From the NCBI GenBank assembly GCA_037367405.1, contig JAZKJV010010762.1:682001-746000 (forward strand): a stretch of 64,000 nucleotides of DNA. The letters are read 5' to 3'. The stretch is from Ottelia alismoides (Eukaryota > Streptophyta > Magnoliopsida > Alismatales > Hydrocharitaceae). Positions 35,185 through 46,181 of the stretch are shown here, one piece after another (the first letter of the stretch is position 1; every line of letters starts with the position of its first letter). A model generated the notes under the pieces. It worked only from the letters and a program-made list of their open reading frames with translations, ran no database searches and was not told where the DNA came from. Position numbers and translations under genes: made by a program.

Positions 35185-35788
35185 CTTACTTAGGACGTAC
35201 TTTGTCCTAAGTATAGGGGGGTGGACGAGCCGAGTGCTCTTTCTTTGTTCCGTTTCATTACTCTTGTTGTCGCCTATACTTAGGGCTTCTTTCACCCTAA
35301 GTATAGGGGGAGTGATCTGTATTTCCTTCTCTATCTTCTGCCATCTTCCGATTTGTTTTCTTCTTTTCTTCTTTTCTTCTTTTCCTCTTCTATCTTCTTC
35401 ATCTACCGAAAAGGTGCCGCCCTTGTAGACAGTTTTCCATACTTAGGACGTACTTTGTCCTAAGTATAGGGGGGCGTGCACCTCGAGCTGTTCTATTCTT
35501 TTCGATCCTCTCCATTGTCTCCTCTTCTTGTCTATACTTAGGGATATTTTACCCTAAGTATAGGGGGAGACAACCTGAGTACGATCTGTTCATTCCCACC
35601 CTTGACCCTCCCTGCTTTGTGTACAGTCTGCTATACTTAGGATTATTTGATCTTAAGTATAGGGGGGACGGTCAACTTCTCATTGATTCATTCATTTATT
35701 CTTTAGATTTTCCTATACTCAGTACGAGTTATGTCTTCTCTTTTCTCTCTGATCTATGAGGACATAGCTCAAGCTAAGTATAGGGGGG
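35185..35788 (+). repeat. Array of six PPT-tailed hairpins (outer element)
   Basis: Five compact units lie at about 35185-35221, 35274-35311, 35438-35474, 35532-35568 and 35631-35667. A sixth, longer one is at 35713-35788. Each is a stem such as CTATACTTAGGG / CCCTAAGTATAG with a 7-9 base loop, directly followed by GGGG(G/A). The 3' arm plus G run copies the element's own polypurine tract (37736-37748). Stem bases vary in a paired way between units: GGG/CCC, GGAC/GTCC, GGAT/ATCT. Spacers are pyrimidine-rich. Confidence 0.88.
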
Positions 35789-37735
35789 TCGTATATACTG
35801 TGTATATACTTTAGCCATAACTCGTACTTTCGTATTTTCTTAATAAAATGGCTAAAAAAATTCTTTAAAATTCATTAAAAATTCTCAATAAAAAGATGTG
35901 GTTATTCCTCAAATTCTTTTTGTATTTACTGATTAATAAATCAGGTGAAAATGTTTTTTGCAAAATGTTTGAAAAATAGTTTGAAAAACTTTGTGAACAT
36001 CTATTGAAAACTATTTTGAAAATGTTTTGTTACATGTTTTCAACCTGTGTAAAAATGTGTGTTTTGCAAAATTTATTTTCTTTGTGTGAAATAACATATT
36101 TGAAAAATGATTTGCAAATGGTTTGAAAAATGGTTGCAAAAATGATTTGAAAAACCTATATATACTGTTTGAAAGCCTTTGCAAAATGATTTTCAAATGT
36201 GTGTAAATGTTTGTAAAATATTTGTAAAAATTATTTTGGACTATAGTTTTCAAAAATTGTGTGTAAATTGTTTTCAAATAAGTTTGAGGAATACTTACAT
36301 CTCACCAAAATCCACTATATATATATATGTATAAAATTGATCACTTACCCTGTAAATTCTTAAAATCCACTTCTTGTATATATGAAGAAGCACTCCCGTG
36401 TACATATTTTTTTAGCCAAAATCTTTTTCTTTTCAAAAAAGCCCAAAAACATTTGCAAAATTAAAATCCAAAAACATTTGAAAAATTCTTTTTGAAAAAG
36501 ACAAAAAAATGCATATGCATCATCATCATCATCTTTTCAGAAATCCCTAAAAAGATCAAAATCTTGAAAATTGCATCACAAAAATATTTTCTGCATTGCA
36601 TAGCATGAGCATTTTTCGGATTGAGTTTGATAGTTGAACAAGTCTAAATAAAATCCGGAGATTGGAGCTTGATTGGACCTTAAAATCTACCTAATAACAG
36701 GAACCTTATAGGAACTGGGTTTGAGGTACTTCAGGTCTGGTTGACTTAATTCTTTGAGGATCACGAGACTTTGTTCAATGGATTCTTGACTGCCTAAGTA
36801 GAGTATTTCGGAGCACACGCACGACTCTTGTTGATAATGACCTAACTTGGACACCTGCACCTTTCACATGGCTCAACTCAGTTGGAGTGGTGAGGGGATT
36901 GGATTTGCCGGTATGAGACGCACACAAGTGGAAACATTTGTCCTCCTCTAGGGAGGGAAGTGCACCCCAACCCGTCCAGTGATTAGGAAGTCTAAAGACA
37001 GGAGGCTGTGGGTTGCGATAAAGCTTCAAAAGAGGGATAGTCTACTGGTTCAAGAGGAAAAACTCCTTATGTAAATGCTGCTGTGAATAGTATTTCAAAA
37101 AAAAAAGTTCAGGCATGTACAAAAATAAAAAGCCTGCAAAGTATGTACATATGTTGTAAAGTCAATAAGCAAGCTTGAGTTCCAAAGTCATATCATGTGA
37201 GCCTGCAGCAGGATGACTTGACTACACTGGTCTTGCATCCAAGGATAGGTAGCTACACTGGCTACCGTCCATTCTTGTCTTCACCCTCTCCTCTTGAGCT
37301 GGTTGCCACTTGAACTTAGAAGGGAATACCCCGCTCCTCGAGGATGGAGTTGCTGGATTGGGGAATCACTGGGTTGTCGTACTGGAGAAGTCAGTTTCTT
37401 TGTCATTCTAGTTGGGGGGAGCCACCATCACTTACACTGTACAAGTCAGATTCATAGTCGTAAGAGTTTGCGTATGAGTTGAGATATTTCTGACCTGGCT
37501 ATTGAGGAGACTTGAGCAGAGTTTTGGGATTCTCAGGGACTGTTGGATTTCAAATTCGGTTCTCATTAAGGTTCCGCCCGCACTAAAATTCCAAAGGTCC
37601 GACTTAAGCTCCAAACTTTGATTTTGCGAAGACAAGTTTGATAATTAAATTTAGTCCATCTTTCTTCTTTTTCTTTTCTTTATTTTTCTTTTTCTGCACT
37701 TATTGCATAAGTGTTTGCTAGGGACTAGCAAAGGC
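35789..37735 (+). other. Conserved non-coding 3' region of the outer element
   Basis: No convincing ORF. Parts at about 36880-37100 and 37255-37350 match the inner element's minus strand at about 44500-44900, for example AAACTCCTTATGTA and CTTAGAAGGGAATA. An indel between the copies shifts the short frame at 37294-37482, so this is conserved RNA or DNA rather than protein. The 35860-36620 part is AT-rich with many TTTGAAAA words. Confidence 0.6.
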
Positions 37736-37748
37736 AAGTATAGGGGGA
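37736..37748 (+). other. Polypurine tract of the outer element
   Basis: AAGTATAGGGGGA abuts the 3' LTR start at 37749 and matches the tails of the hairpin array. Confidence 0.88.
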
Positions 37749-40335
37749 TGATGAATCCACGTTTCATCATCTTTATTCTATCATTTTGGCCTTAAAAACC
37801 CTAGTAAATGCGTGTAAATAGCATTAATTCATACATTTTAGCATTCATGCATAGGTGTGTAAATATTGTATAAAATGCGGTTTTTAAAGCCAAAATTATA
37901 GAATAAAGAAAAGAAAAGAAAAAGAATAAAATATTGTAAATATTTTATGACCTGAAACCCCGAGACCTAGGCATCTTGATGAATAGGTCGACAAGGAATA
38001 AAGTAGGGGGAGATAAGGTCAGAAATACAGACAAAATCCCTTTTATTTTATTCATTCTTTATTCATTTTGGGACCTATTTTTGGTTCCACTTTTTATACA
38101 TCAAATAAAGAAACTTTGTACATGAAAGTTGTAGATAAATTAATAAAGAAAAATACAAAATTGATTTCACAGAAAAATAATGTACAGATAAAAAGTTATG
38201 ATCTAAATAAAAATCCAGAATCCCAACTTCCCAGACCCGTATCTCACAAACGAAAACTCCAAATGCAGCGTACTCACCTTTAATTGTATATAGAAGAAAA
38301 TAAGCTATTTAATGGTGGTGGTTTCGCATTTGGCGGAGCTACAGTTTGAGAGTTGAGTTTTGGACCCTCATTGTACATTGTACAGATTAAAATATTCAAT
38401 TTATTAATTATATATTATTTTTATAATTTTATATTTTTATAATGTTGTAAATAATATTTATAATAATTATGTATATTAAAATCAGAATAAAAACATCATT
38501 AAAACTCAAATAAAAATACTTGTATATATTTGATACATAGGTATTATACATACACTTATACCTATATAAAATACACTTCTATTTTATTAAATATACAAAA
38601 TATATTAATAAAATAAAATAAAAATATATTTGTGTATAAAAAAGTATTTTATAATTTTATAAAATAATAATAAAAAATAAATAAATTAAATACACTCAAT
38701 AAAAATAAAAGAATACAATACATAGAATAATATACCTATATAAGGGTATAAATGCAAACTTGTAAAAATATACTTCATAAAAATAATTAAAAATCATAAT
38801 AAAATAGTTTATAAAAAAAATAAACGTTTTTTATTTTATAACCAAAATTTAAATAAATCATTTTCTATTTTTTATTGAATTTATAAGCATTTTTGCCAAG
38901 GTTTTTTCTGGTTGGTCCACGTGGACCAACCAGATCTCTTCCTTGGTTGACCTCGGTCAACTCTCTGACCGAGGTCTGGCAGTTGTCAGAATGCATTTTT
39001 CCTCGACTTCGCGGCTTTTTGGAGGGCGATCCTTTCACCGAATGAGGTCGGCCTCTTCACGAAATTTGTAGTCCTACATGTGATTTTACACGCCCAGGCA
39101 TTGGCTTGGCGTTTTGACCAAAGCCTCTCCCGTGATCTCTCCTTGAACTTCGCACCATGACCATGTTTCAAAACCGCCCAGCCATGCCCTTTTCACTTGG
39201 AACCTCATTTGACCCGTCTTCCCCCCCCCCCCCCCCTTTTGTTTGGAGCTCTGGACCGGTGGTGGTGACAGCACCACCTCCAGCCCATCAAGGCGGTGTT
39301 CGGCTAGTTATTTGGGCGTTTCCACCTCCATCTCTGGCGTGCAGCCGTTGAGGTCCAACCTTGGGCTCGTCTCAGCCCTCGAGGTCGTTTCTCCCTGATT
39401 TTTCTTGCGTAATATGTAGCTGTAGCCTTTAGCCTTGTTTTCCTGTACTTAGCTTCGCATCAAACCAACTATTGACTTCGATCTCAACATCAAACACCCT
39501 TGCCGGAGCCCCTCGAGCTCCGGCCAACCTCTTTACGCCAAACCCTGCCTCAACCGTCCATTTTAGTTATCCTGGACCCCTTGCTTTTGCTGTGCGTTTA
39601 TTTTGTAGGGTCCATGAGCAAGGAAACCCCCATCTAGGGTCATTTTTGACGCACGCCGATGCCCCTGGAGCTGCAGGCCGGACCCGACATCGCGGCAACA
39701 TTTCAACGCATATCCCACCATTTCGCCGCTCCCAGTGGGTAAAAGACTTTCCCTGGACGATTTTCCACCGCCGGGAACCTCAGCAGGCATTCAGGCGCGT
39801 GAGGAATCGCCGTTCGAGGCCCCCCTGGCCGCGGTTCCTCGCGTGTTCTTCCAGACGGCCCCTTAGCCGTCCGATCAAAGGCGCACGTCCAGGCGAGCAG
39901 CAGCCGCACGATCAGATCCAGCTCCTGGCCGTCCGATCGCCCATCTCAGATCTAATCAGGGCCGCACAGCCCAAGGGGTATCGCGGCTCCCGAATGCGAC
40001 ACGTGTTTAAGTGAGGGCGAGCCCACCGTTCATCTGCGCTCAAGACTGGGTATTTTGCGCAACTCGCCCAGTCATTTTTGTCTTTAATTTATAACCCTGA
40101 AACTTGCATCTGCTTTGTAACATTTTTATAATAATTGCTAAGAACCCCCCGCGCGTATATGGAATTACATTGAGAACCTTGCCAGCCAAGCGCACGTGCG
40201 TGGGCATGTGCGCGTGGGTATTTTGTGACAAGGACCTCGCGGTTTTGCGTATTTAATATTCCGTCCAGAAACTTTTTTTCCTTAGTTAATTATTTTGTGA
40301 GAATTTTGTGCAGAAGCCCTCGAATTTTCCGTATA

Positions 40336-40340
40336 TTACT
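40336..40340. repeat. Target-site duplication TTACT, left copy
   Basis: TTACT precedes 40341 and recurs at 53182-53186. The uninterrupted 5' LTR has a single TTACT at the same place (near 30700), which confirms the insertion point. Confidence 0.92.
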
Positions 40341-43300
40341 TGATGACGCGCCTGACAATCGGGTTAAGTAAGTAAATAAACAAAGGTCGTCGTGACCCAA
40401 ATCACCAAGCGCGGTCAATCGAGAAAAATAAATGAAACCACTTAGAAAATAAGATAAATCGATGAAAAACAATGTAAGCGGTCTTTCGCTATTCTTTTTA
40501 CCTGGTATAGCGACCAGGGTCGAACTCAAGGAGCACGTTTGAAAAACTCTATAGTCAAATTTCCAAGTTAATTTTTAGTGGTTTTTTTTACTTTTATATT
40601 TTTTTTTGTATTTTTAAAACAAGCACACTATTCACAAACACAAGCACACACTTTTTTTTGTATTGTTCAAAGAAAATCAAAAAATAAGAAAATGTTTTTG
40701 TGATTTTATAAAAATGAAAATAGTAGAAAACAGAGCAAACAATGGACGATCAGGATATTTTACAAGTTAAAAATCTTTTTAGAGCTCAAAAATCCTGAAA
40801 TTATTTTTAAGACAAAGTTCAAAGCAATATCTACAAACAGAGATGGAAATCACAATTTTTGGATTTTTCTACAATTTTATGCAATTTTTATAAGATTTTT
40901 CGTATTTTACAATTTTTTTGAGTTTTATATAAGGAAAATACACAAAAAATGCTCTGAAATTAAAAGACACCAAGATGCAATTACAGGAATTTTTGTAGAA
41001 ATTTTGGACTATTTTACGGATTTTTATGAATTTTCAAAGTGTAGGCAAGGAAAAAGACATTATTTTTGATTTTTTTAAAATATCAAATAAAGTCACAATA
41101 TTATGAAAATTTTAGACAATGTTACAGAACATATCAGGAGCATATGCAAATTTTCTAAGAATTTTTGGATGAATAAAAATATTTATTGGATCAGAAAGAA
41201 CATGCAAGTTATTGTTTCAAAGCACAAGGACGTAAATGTGAATATGCAAAAATTTTACATAGAATGAATGATAAAAATAAACTACATGATAAGAAGTGCA
41301 AATTACCTAAATGTCACATGCTATGCATGTGCAGTGTACTGGCAGGGGTATGTTTGCAATTCTGAAAATGCCGAGGGATGGACTTGCAATTTTTTCAAAG
41401 TTTTTTTTTAAACCCAACTTAGGGTTTTTTCGTTGTTTCTTTCTCAAAGGCAAAGGCAAGACACCCGCCGCCGACCTCCTTTCTTCTTCACAGATCTGGG
41501 ATCACGGGTGCCGCCGCCGCGGGAAGAGGGAGAGCAGAGGACGCGTGGGGGCCGCGGGGGGTCACAGGAGCAGGAGGCGCCGCTGGGCGGCTGCGCCGCC
41601 CGCTGGAGATGGCGGGGGGCGGGTCGCGCGATGGGAGCACGCGCGAGAGGGGAGCCGCTGGGCGGCGCCTGGTGGAGGAGTGGTTGAAGACCGCGGCCAC
41701 GCGGCGGAGGGAGCACCGGCGGCGGGAGGATCTGCTCGCGGGGTGGTCGCGGCGCGGCTTCAGGACACGCGTCGCGCGCGTGGAGGTTGCAGGAGGCCGG
41801 GCGCGGCAAGGGCGGAAGGGACTGCGTGGGGCGGAGGCCTCTCGCCACGCGCTTGCTGCGCCAAACCGCGCAGCCGGAGTCGCGGGCGGAGGAGCGGCGC
41901 CGCCGCCTGGGGTTGCGGCGGGCGCGGTCGATGAGAGCGGGGGCTGGGCGGCGTTGGAGATCTGGGCAGGAGGGAGCCCACACCGGAGCGCGAGGGGGCG
42001 CGGCAAGGGGCCGCACAGGAGGGGCTGCGGCTTCGGAGATGGGCGGCAAGGGGCCGCACAGGAGGCGCGTGCAGGTGGCCGGCTGCGGATTGGTGCGCCG
42101 CAGAGTCACGGCGCTGGCGGGGGCTTCGCCGCCAGGGGGTGACGACCTGCGGCAGATTGATCTGCCCCCTTTTTTTTAGTTTATTTTTTTTATTTCATTG
42201 TATGTACATGAACAGTGAAGAAAAGTTTTTTTTTAATTTTTTTAACAGACAATGTAATCAGAAATATAAAAAAAGAAGGTTTTTGTTGTTTTTTTTGTTT
42301 TATTAAATGAACCTGCAAAACAATATGTTAGAGGTAAAAGAATTTTTTTTTTGTTTTATTGTTTTATTCCTGCAACAAAAGATGTTAGAGATAAAAAACA
42401 ATTTTTTTTTATTTTCTTTTTATTATACCTGCAAAACAAATGTTAGAGAGAACAAAAAAAATTATTTTTTTATTGTATCTTGCAAAAATATGGATTAGGA
42501 AACAAGATACATTTTTTTTATTTATAAACAAAAATGGAGTAGGTGAATGGGGATCCGATGGAAATGCGGGGGATGGATCCGATTCTCCGACCACCGTACG
42601 TGGTCGGAGATGTGTGGTTGCGTGAGGTAGAACGTGAATATGGAGGGATAATGAAATGAGATGAAAATTGGTGTCGGAGGCAAATTATGTGGAGAAATGT
42701 TTTGGGATTTTTAATCTAAAAACTACCCTCTACTCCTACGCAAAAACTAAAATCTATCATTACCTAGAGAAAAAGACAAGTAAAAGTGGATCTCACCTCG
42801 GGGATCGGACAAGCCATGATGGCCTCGACGAAGCTCAAGCCGCTGTCACCGACTGGATCGAAGGCTAGGACCCTCTTCAACGAGAAACTCTCGGAACTGG
42901 GCTCCTCTCCGCCAAAGATTGATCAAAGAAGAAATGAGGGAGGAGGAGCCCCATTAAAAAGAATACGAAGGTCAGAAATGGAGATATTTACAAAAAATGG
43001 AAGGTGTTGATTGTGTGAATTAAAATAATTAATTAAATTAATAAATTAATTAATTAAGTAATTACGAAAATTCGAAAATTAATAAATTAAATAAATTAAT
43101 AAATTAATTAGAAATTAATTGGCCACCTTAATGGTGGCCATTAAGGGCATGCAATCAAATCATATATATAAGGCATGTTATAAAATCAAATCAATCAATT
43201 AAAATCAAATAATTAAATAAATAATTCGGAATTAATTTAAAATAATTAATTAATGTTAGGTAATTAAATTTTTTTGGTAGATTTTATAAATGGAAGTTAG

Positions 43301-44128
43301 TGGCATACATATATTATATACATAAGATATAATGTACATAGGTCCAAATAAGAAAATAATTTTTATACAAGATTTTTTTATTATTTTTTTCTAATTTTTA
43401 TTTTTATTGAAAACAATATTTATAATATATACATTATATAAAATAAATAAAATATAAAATATATACAATAAATATATGGGTAAATTGCACAATACACCCC
43501 AGAAAACCGACTTTTTAACCGTAACTCCAAAAAATACGAAACCACAGCCATTTGAAAGATAATTTAATTTATAGTATTATGGAAGTGAGTTTGGTTCGAT
43601 TTGAGCTCGTATGGAGCCGGAATTGATGTTTCAATTATCGCATTACGGCTTTCTTTGGGTGTAATTATTTACAATATATACAATTTTTTTATTTTACAAA
43701 TATTTTTATTATTTACAACACAATTTTATTCACAACTTTTATTTACAAAAATAAGTGATTTGAGGTCAAATTATGTACAAATGAAATAATGTAAGTTTTA
43801 TACAAATATACATGAAAAATATGTACAAGATATTTTTGGATTTTCTGACAGACAACCTTATCTCCCCCTACTTTATTCCTGGTCGATCAGGTCAAGTCTT
43901 GACCTTCTCTCGGGGTTTGGGTCAGTCTGTATTTATTGCATAAACACATCCTTTTCTTTTTCTTTTCTTCTTTATTCTTTTATTTATATACAAAAAGTGT
44001 TAAAAATGAATAATTAACAAATGCATGCAGAATGGTAATTTTATGAAATTAATGGATATTTACAGATATTTGACTAAGGAAATAATGCTAAAATAAAAGA
44101 ATAAAGGCGATGAATCGTGGATTCATCA
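40341..44128 (-). repeat. Inner element 3' LTR
   Basis: The LTR is 3788 bp. Read on the minus strand it starts TGATGAATCCACGATTCATC and ends GCGCGTCATCA. A very GC-rich part (41450-42170) holds overlapping long frames on both strands with no domain. They recur at 50510-51230 only because the LTRs are copies. An inverted repeat CTCCGACCAC / GTGGTCGGAG is at about 42588-42612. Confidence 0.92.
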
Positions 44129-44142
44129 TTCCCCTATACTTT
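44129..44142 (-). other. Polypurine tract of the inner element
   Basis: On the minus strand it reads AAAGTATAGGGGAA directly before the 3' LTR. This is the same core as the outer element's tract. Confidence 0.85.
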
Positions 44143-45686
44143 ACCTTTGCTAGTCCCTTAGCAAACACTTATTTGGAAAATAAGTGAAAATAAAAGTAAA
44201 GAAAAGAAAAAGGAAAGAAGTTAGAACAATGTTGACTTTCAAACTTATCTTCATAAAAATGTAGTCTGGAGCTCTGTCGGACCTTTGGATTATTAATGTG
44301 TCGGAACCTTAATGGGACATGGATTTAAAACCTAACAGCCTCTAAGTTCCATAAGACTCCTATTCAGGTCTCCTCAACAGTCAGATCAGAACAAGTCTAC
44401 AGACACAAATTCTTATGACTATGAATTCTTACTTGTACGTGTAAGTGAAATATAGCTCCTCATCTCAGAAGTAACAAAGATTCAGCCTCTCTCAGCAAGG
44501 TAACTCAATAACCCGGTCTGGCAACTCTTCCCTCGAGGAGCGGGGATATTCCCTTCTAAGTTCAAGTACAACCAGCTCAAGAAGAGGGGATGGAGAAGAG
44601 AATGGACGGTAACCAGTGTAGTTACCTATCCTTGGATGCATGACCAGTGTAGCCATGTCACCCGCTGCAAGCTCATAAATATATGACTTTGAAGCTCTTA
44701 TTCTTTTTTTTTTACAAGCATTTTATTTTTCTTTCAGGCCTGTTCACTTTTGGAGATTTTGCTTCCTTTTTTTTTGAAATATATACAAGGTGCAGCATGT
44801 ACATAAGGAGTTTTTCCTCTTGAGCCAGTAGACTATCCCTCTTTTGAAGCATTATTGCAACCCCACAGCTCCTGTCTTTAGACCTCAACATCACCAGACT
44901 AGGTTGAGACGCACTTCCCTCCCTAGAGGAGGACGAGAGGTTCCGCCTAGATGTACTACCCTCGTATGCTACCCCAAGCCAAAAGATTCTGCTCCCTCAC
45001 TACCTCATCCATGAAGAGCTACGTGTAAAGTGCAATGTCCAAGGTAAGCCACGGTCTGAAAGAATCATGCGTGTGTTGTTAAATGTTCTACTTAGACTCA
45101 TCAAGATGACATGTGAACATAGTCTTATGGACTCAAAGAATTAAGTCACTAGGACCTGAAAAGTCTTAACTCCAAATCTTATAAGGTTCCTCTGAAATTA
45201 AGTGGATTAAGGTCCAACTAAGCTCCATTCTTCAAATTTATTCCAGACTTAGTTTAATAGTCAAAATCATCCTGAAAAATGCTCATGCAAATGCAAGAAA
45301 ATATGTACATGCAAGGAAAAGAAAACAAAATCTTTTTGTGAAACAATTTTCAAAATTTTGAAATTTTTATGGATTTTTGAAAAATGATGATGCACATGCA
45401 AAAACCTTTTTTTTTGCAAAAAGTTAGTAAGATATACAAATATATACAAGATTTTTTTTATTGTTGTTTTTTTTAATAGGAAAAAATTCATATTTACACA
45501 AGAGTGAGTTGGTTATTTTACAAGAATGAGATGCAAGAATTTACAACTTGAGTAATTTATACAAGTATATACAGAGTTGGTTTTTTTTAATTGATTTTTT
45601 TGAGTATTTACACAGTGTTTTAGCCATATTAAAAATAATATGAAAGTACGAGTTATGGCTAAAGTATATATACCATATATACGACA
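44143..45686 (-). other. Conserved non-coding 3' region of the inner element
   Basis: No convincing ORF. Read on the minus strand it follows the 3' internal region of the outer element (about 35800-37735) in order. Strong identity is seen around 44500-44600 and 44800-44850. Confidence 0.6.
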
Positions 45687-46042
45687 CCCCCCTATACTTA
45701 GCTCGAACTATGTCCTCATAGTAATCAAAGAGCTGGAAAGAAAGACATAACTCGTGCTTTGTACAGAAAAGTGAAGAGAATAGTATACTACAACGACGAA
45801 TAAAAGAATGAACTCAATAGAAGTCGGTGATCCCCCTATACTTAGGATCAAGTAATCCTAAGTATAGCAGACTGTACACAAAGGGAAAATCGATGAATAG
45901 GATGTACAGAGTCTACCTCCCCTATACTTAGGGTAAAATATCCCTAAGTATAGGCAGCAAAACAGAGGTAAAAAGAATCAAATGAATAATCACAAGTCTG
46001 ACATTCCCCCTATACTTAGGGTAAAGTACACCCTAAGTATGG
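45687..46042 (-). repeat. Array of four PPT-tailed hairpins (inner element)
   Basis: Units lie at about 45687-45800 (long form), 45831-45868, 45917-45954 and 46004-46042. Examples are CTATACTTAGGAT / ATCCTAAGTATAG and CTATACTTAGGG / CCCTAAGTATAG. On the element's coding strand each is followed by a G run. It is the same design and position, between ORF and polypurine tract, as in the outer element. Confidence 0.86.
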
Positions 46043-46181
46043 AATGATTATGCGATGGAGATGGGGTGTGAGAAATAAAGAATGTATGATATGGACAGAT
46101 GATCTATACAGATGTGAAAAATCAATGTTGAGGTGCCTCTCAACAAGCGCTAGAGTTTACGCCCCTAGCTGGGCGCAAATG

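Noticed and set aside
35185..35667. CRISPR-like array, because short repeats are separated by spacers
   Set aside because: The repeats are hairpins tied to the element's polypurine tract, unit sequence varies, and the setting is a plant retrotransposon without cas genes.
37294..37482. Small ORF in the conserved 3' region of the outer element
   Set aside because: The matching region of the inner element has an indel that breaks the frame, so the conservation is not of a protein.
41311..42179. Several long overlapping frames on both strands, repeated at 50370-51238
   Set aside because: They lie in the GC-rich part of the inner element's two LTRs. The repetition is the LTR duplication itself, the products are low-complexity Arg/Ala/Gly/Pro, and small indels change the frames.
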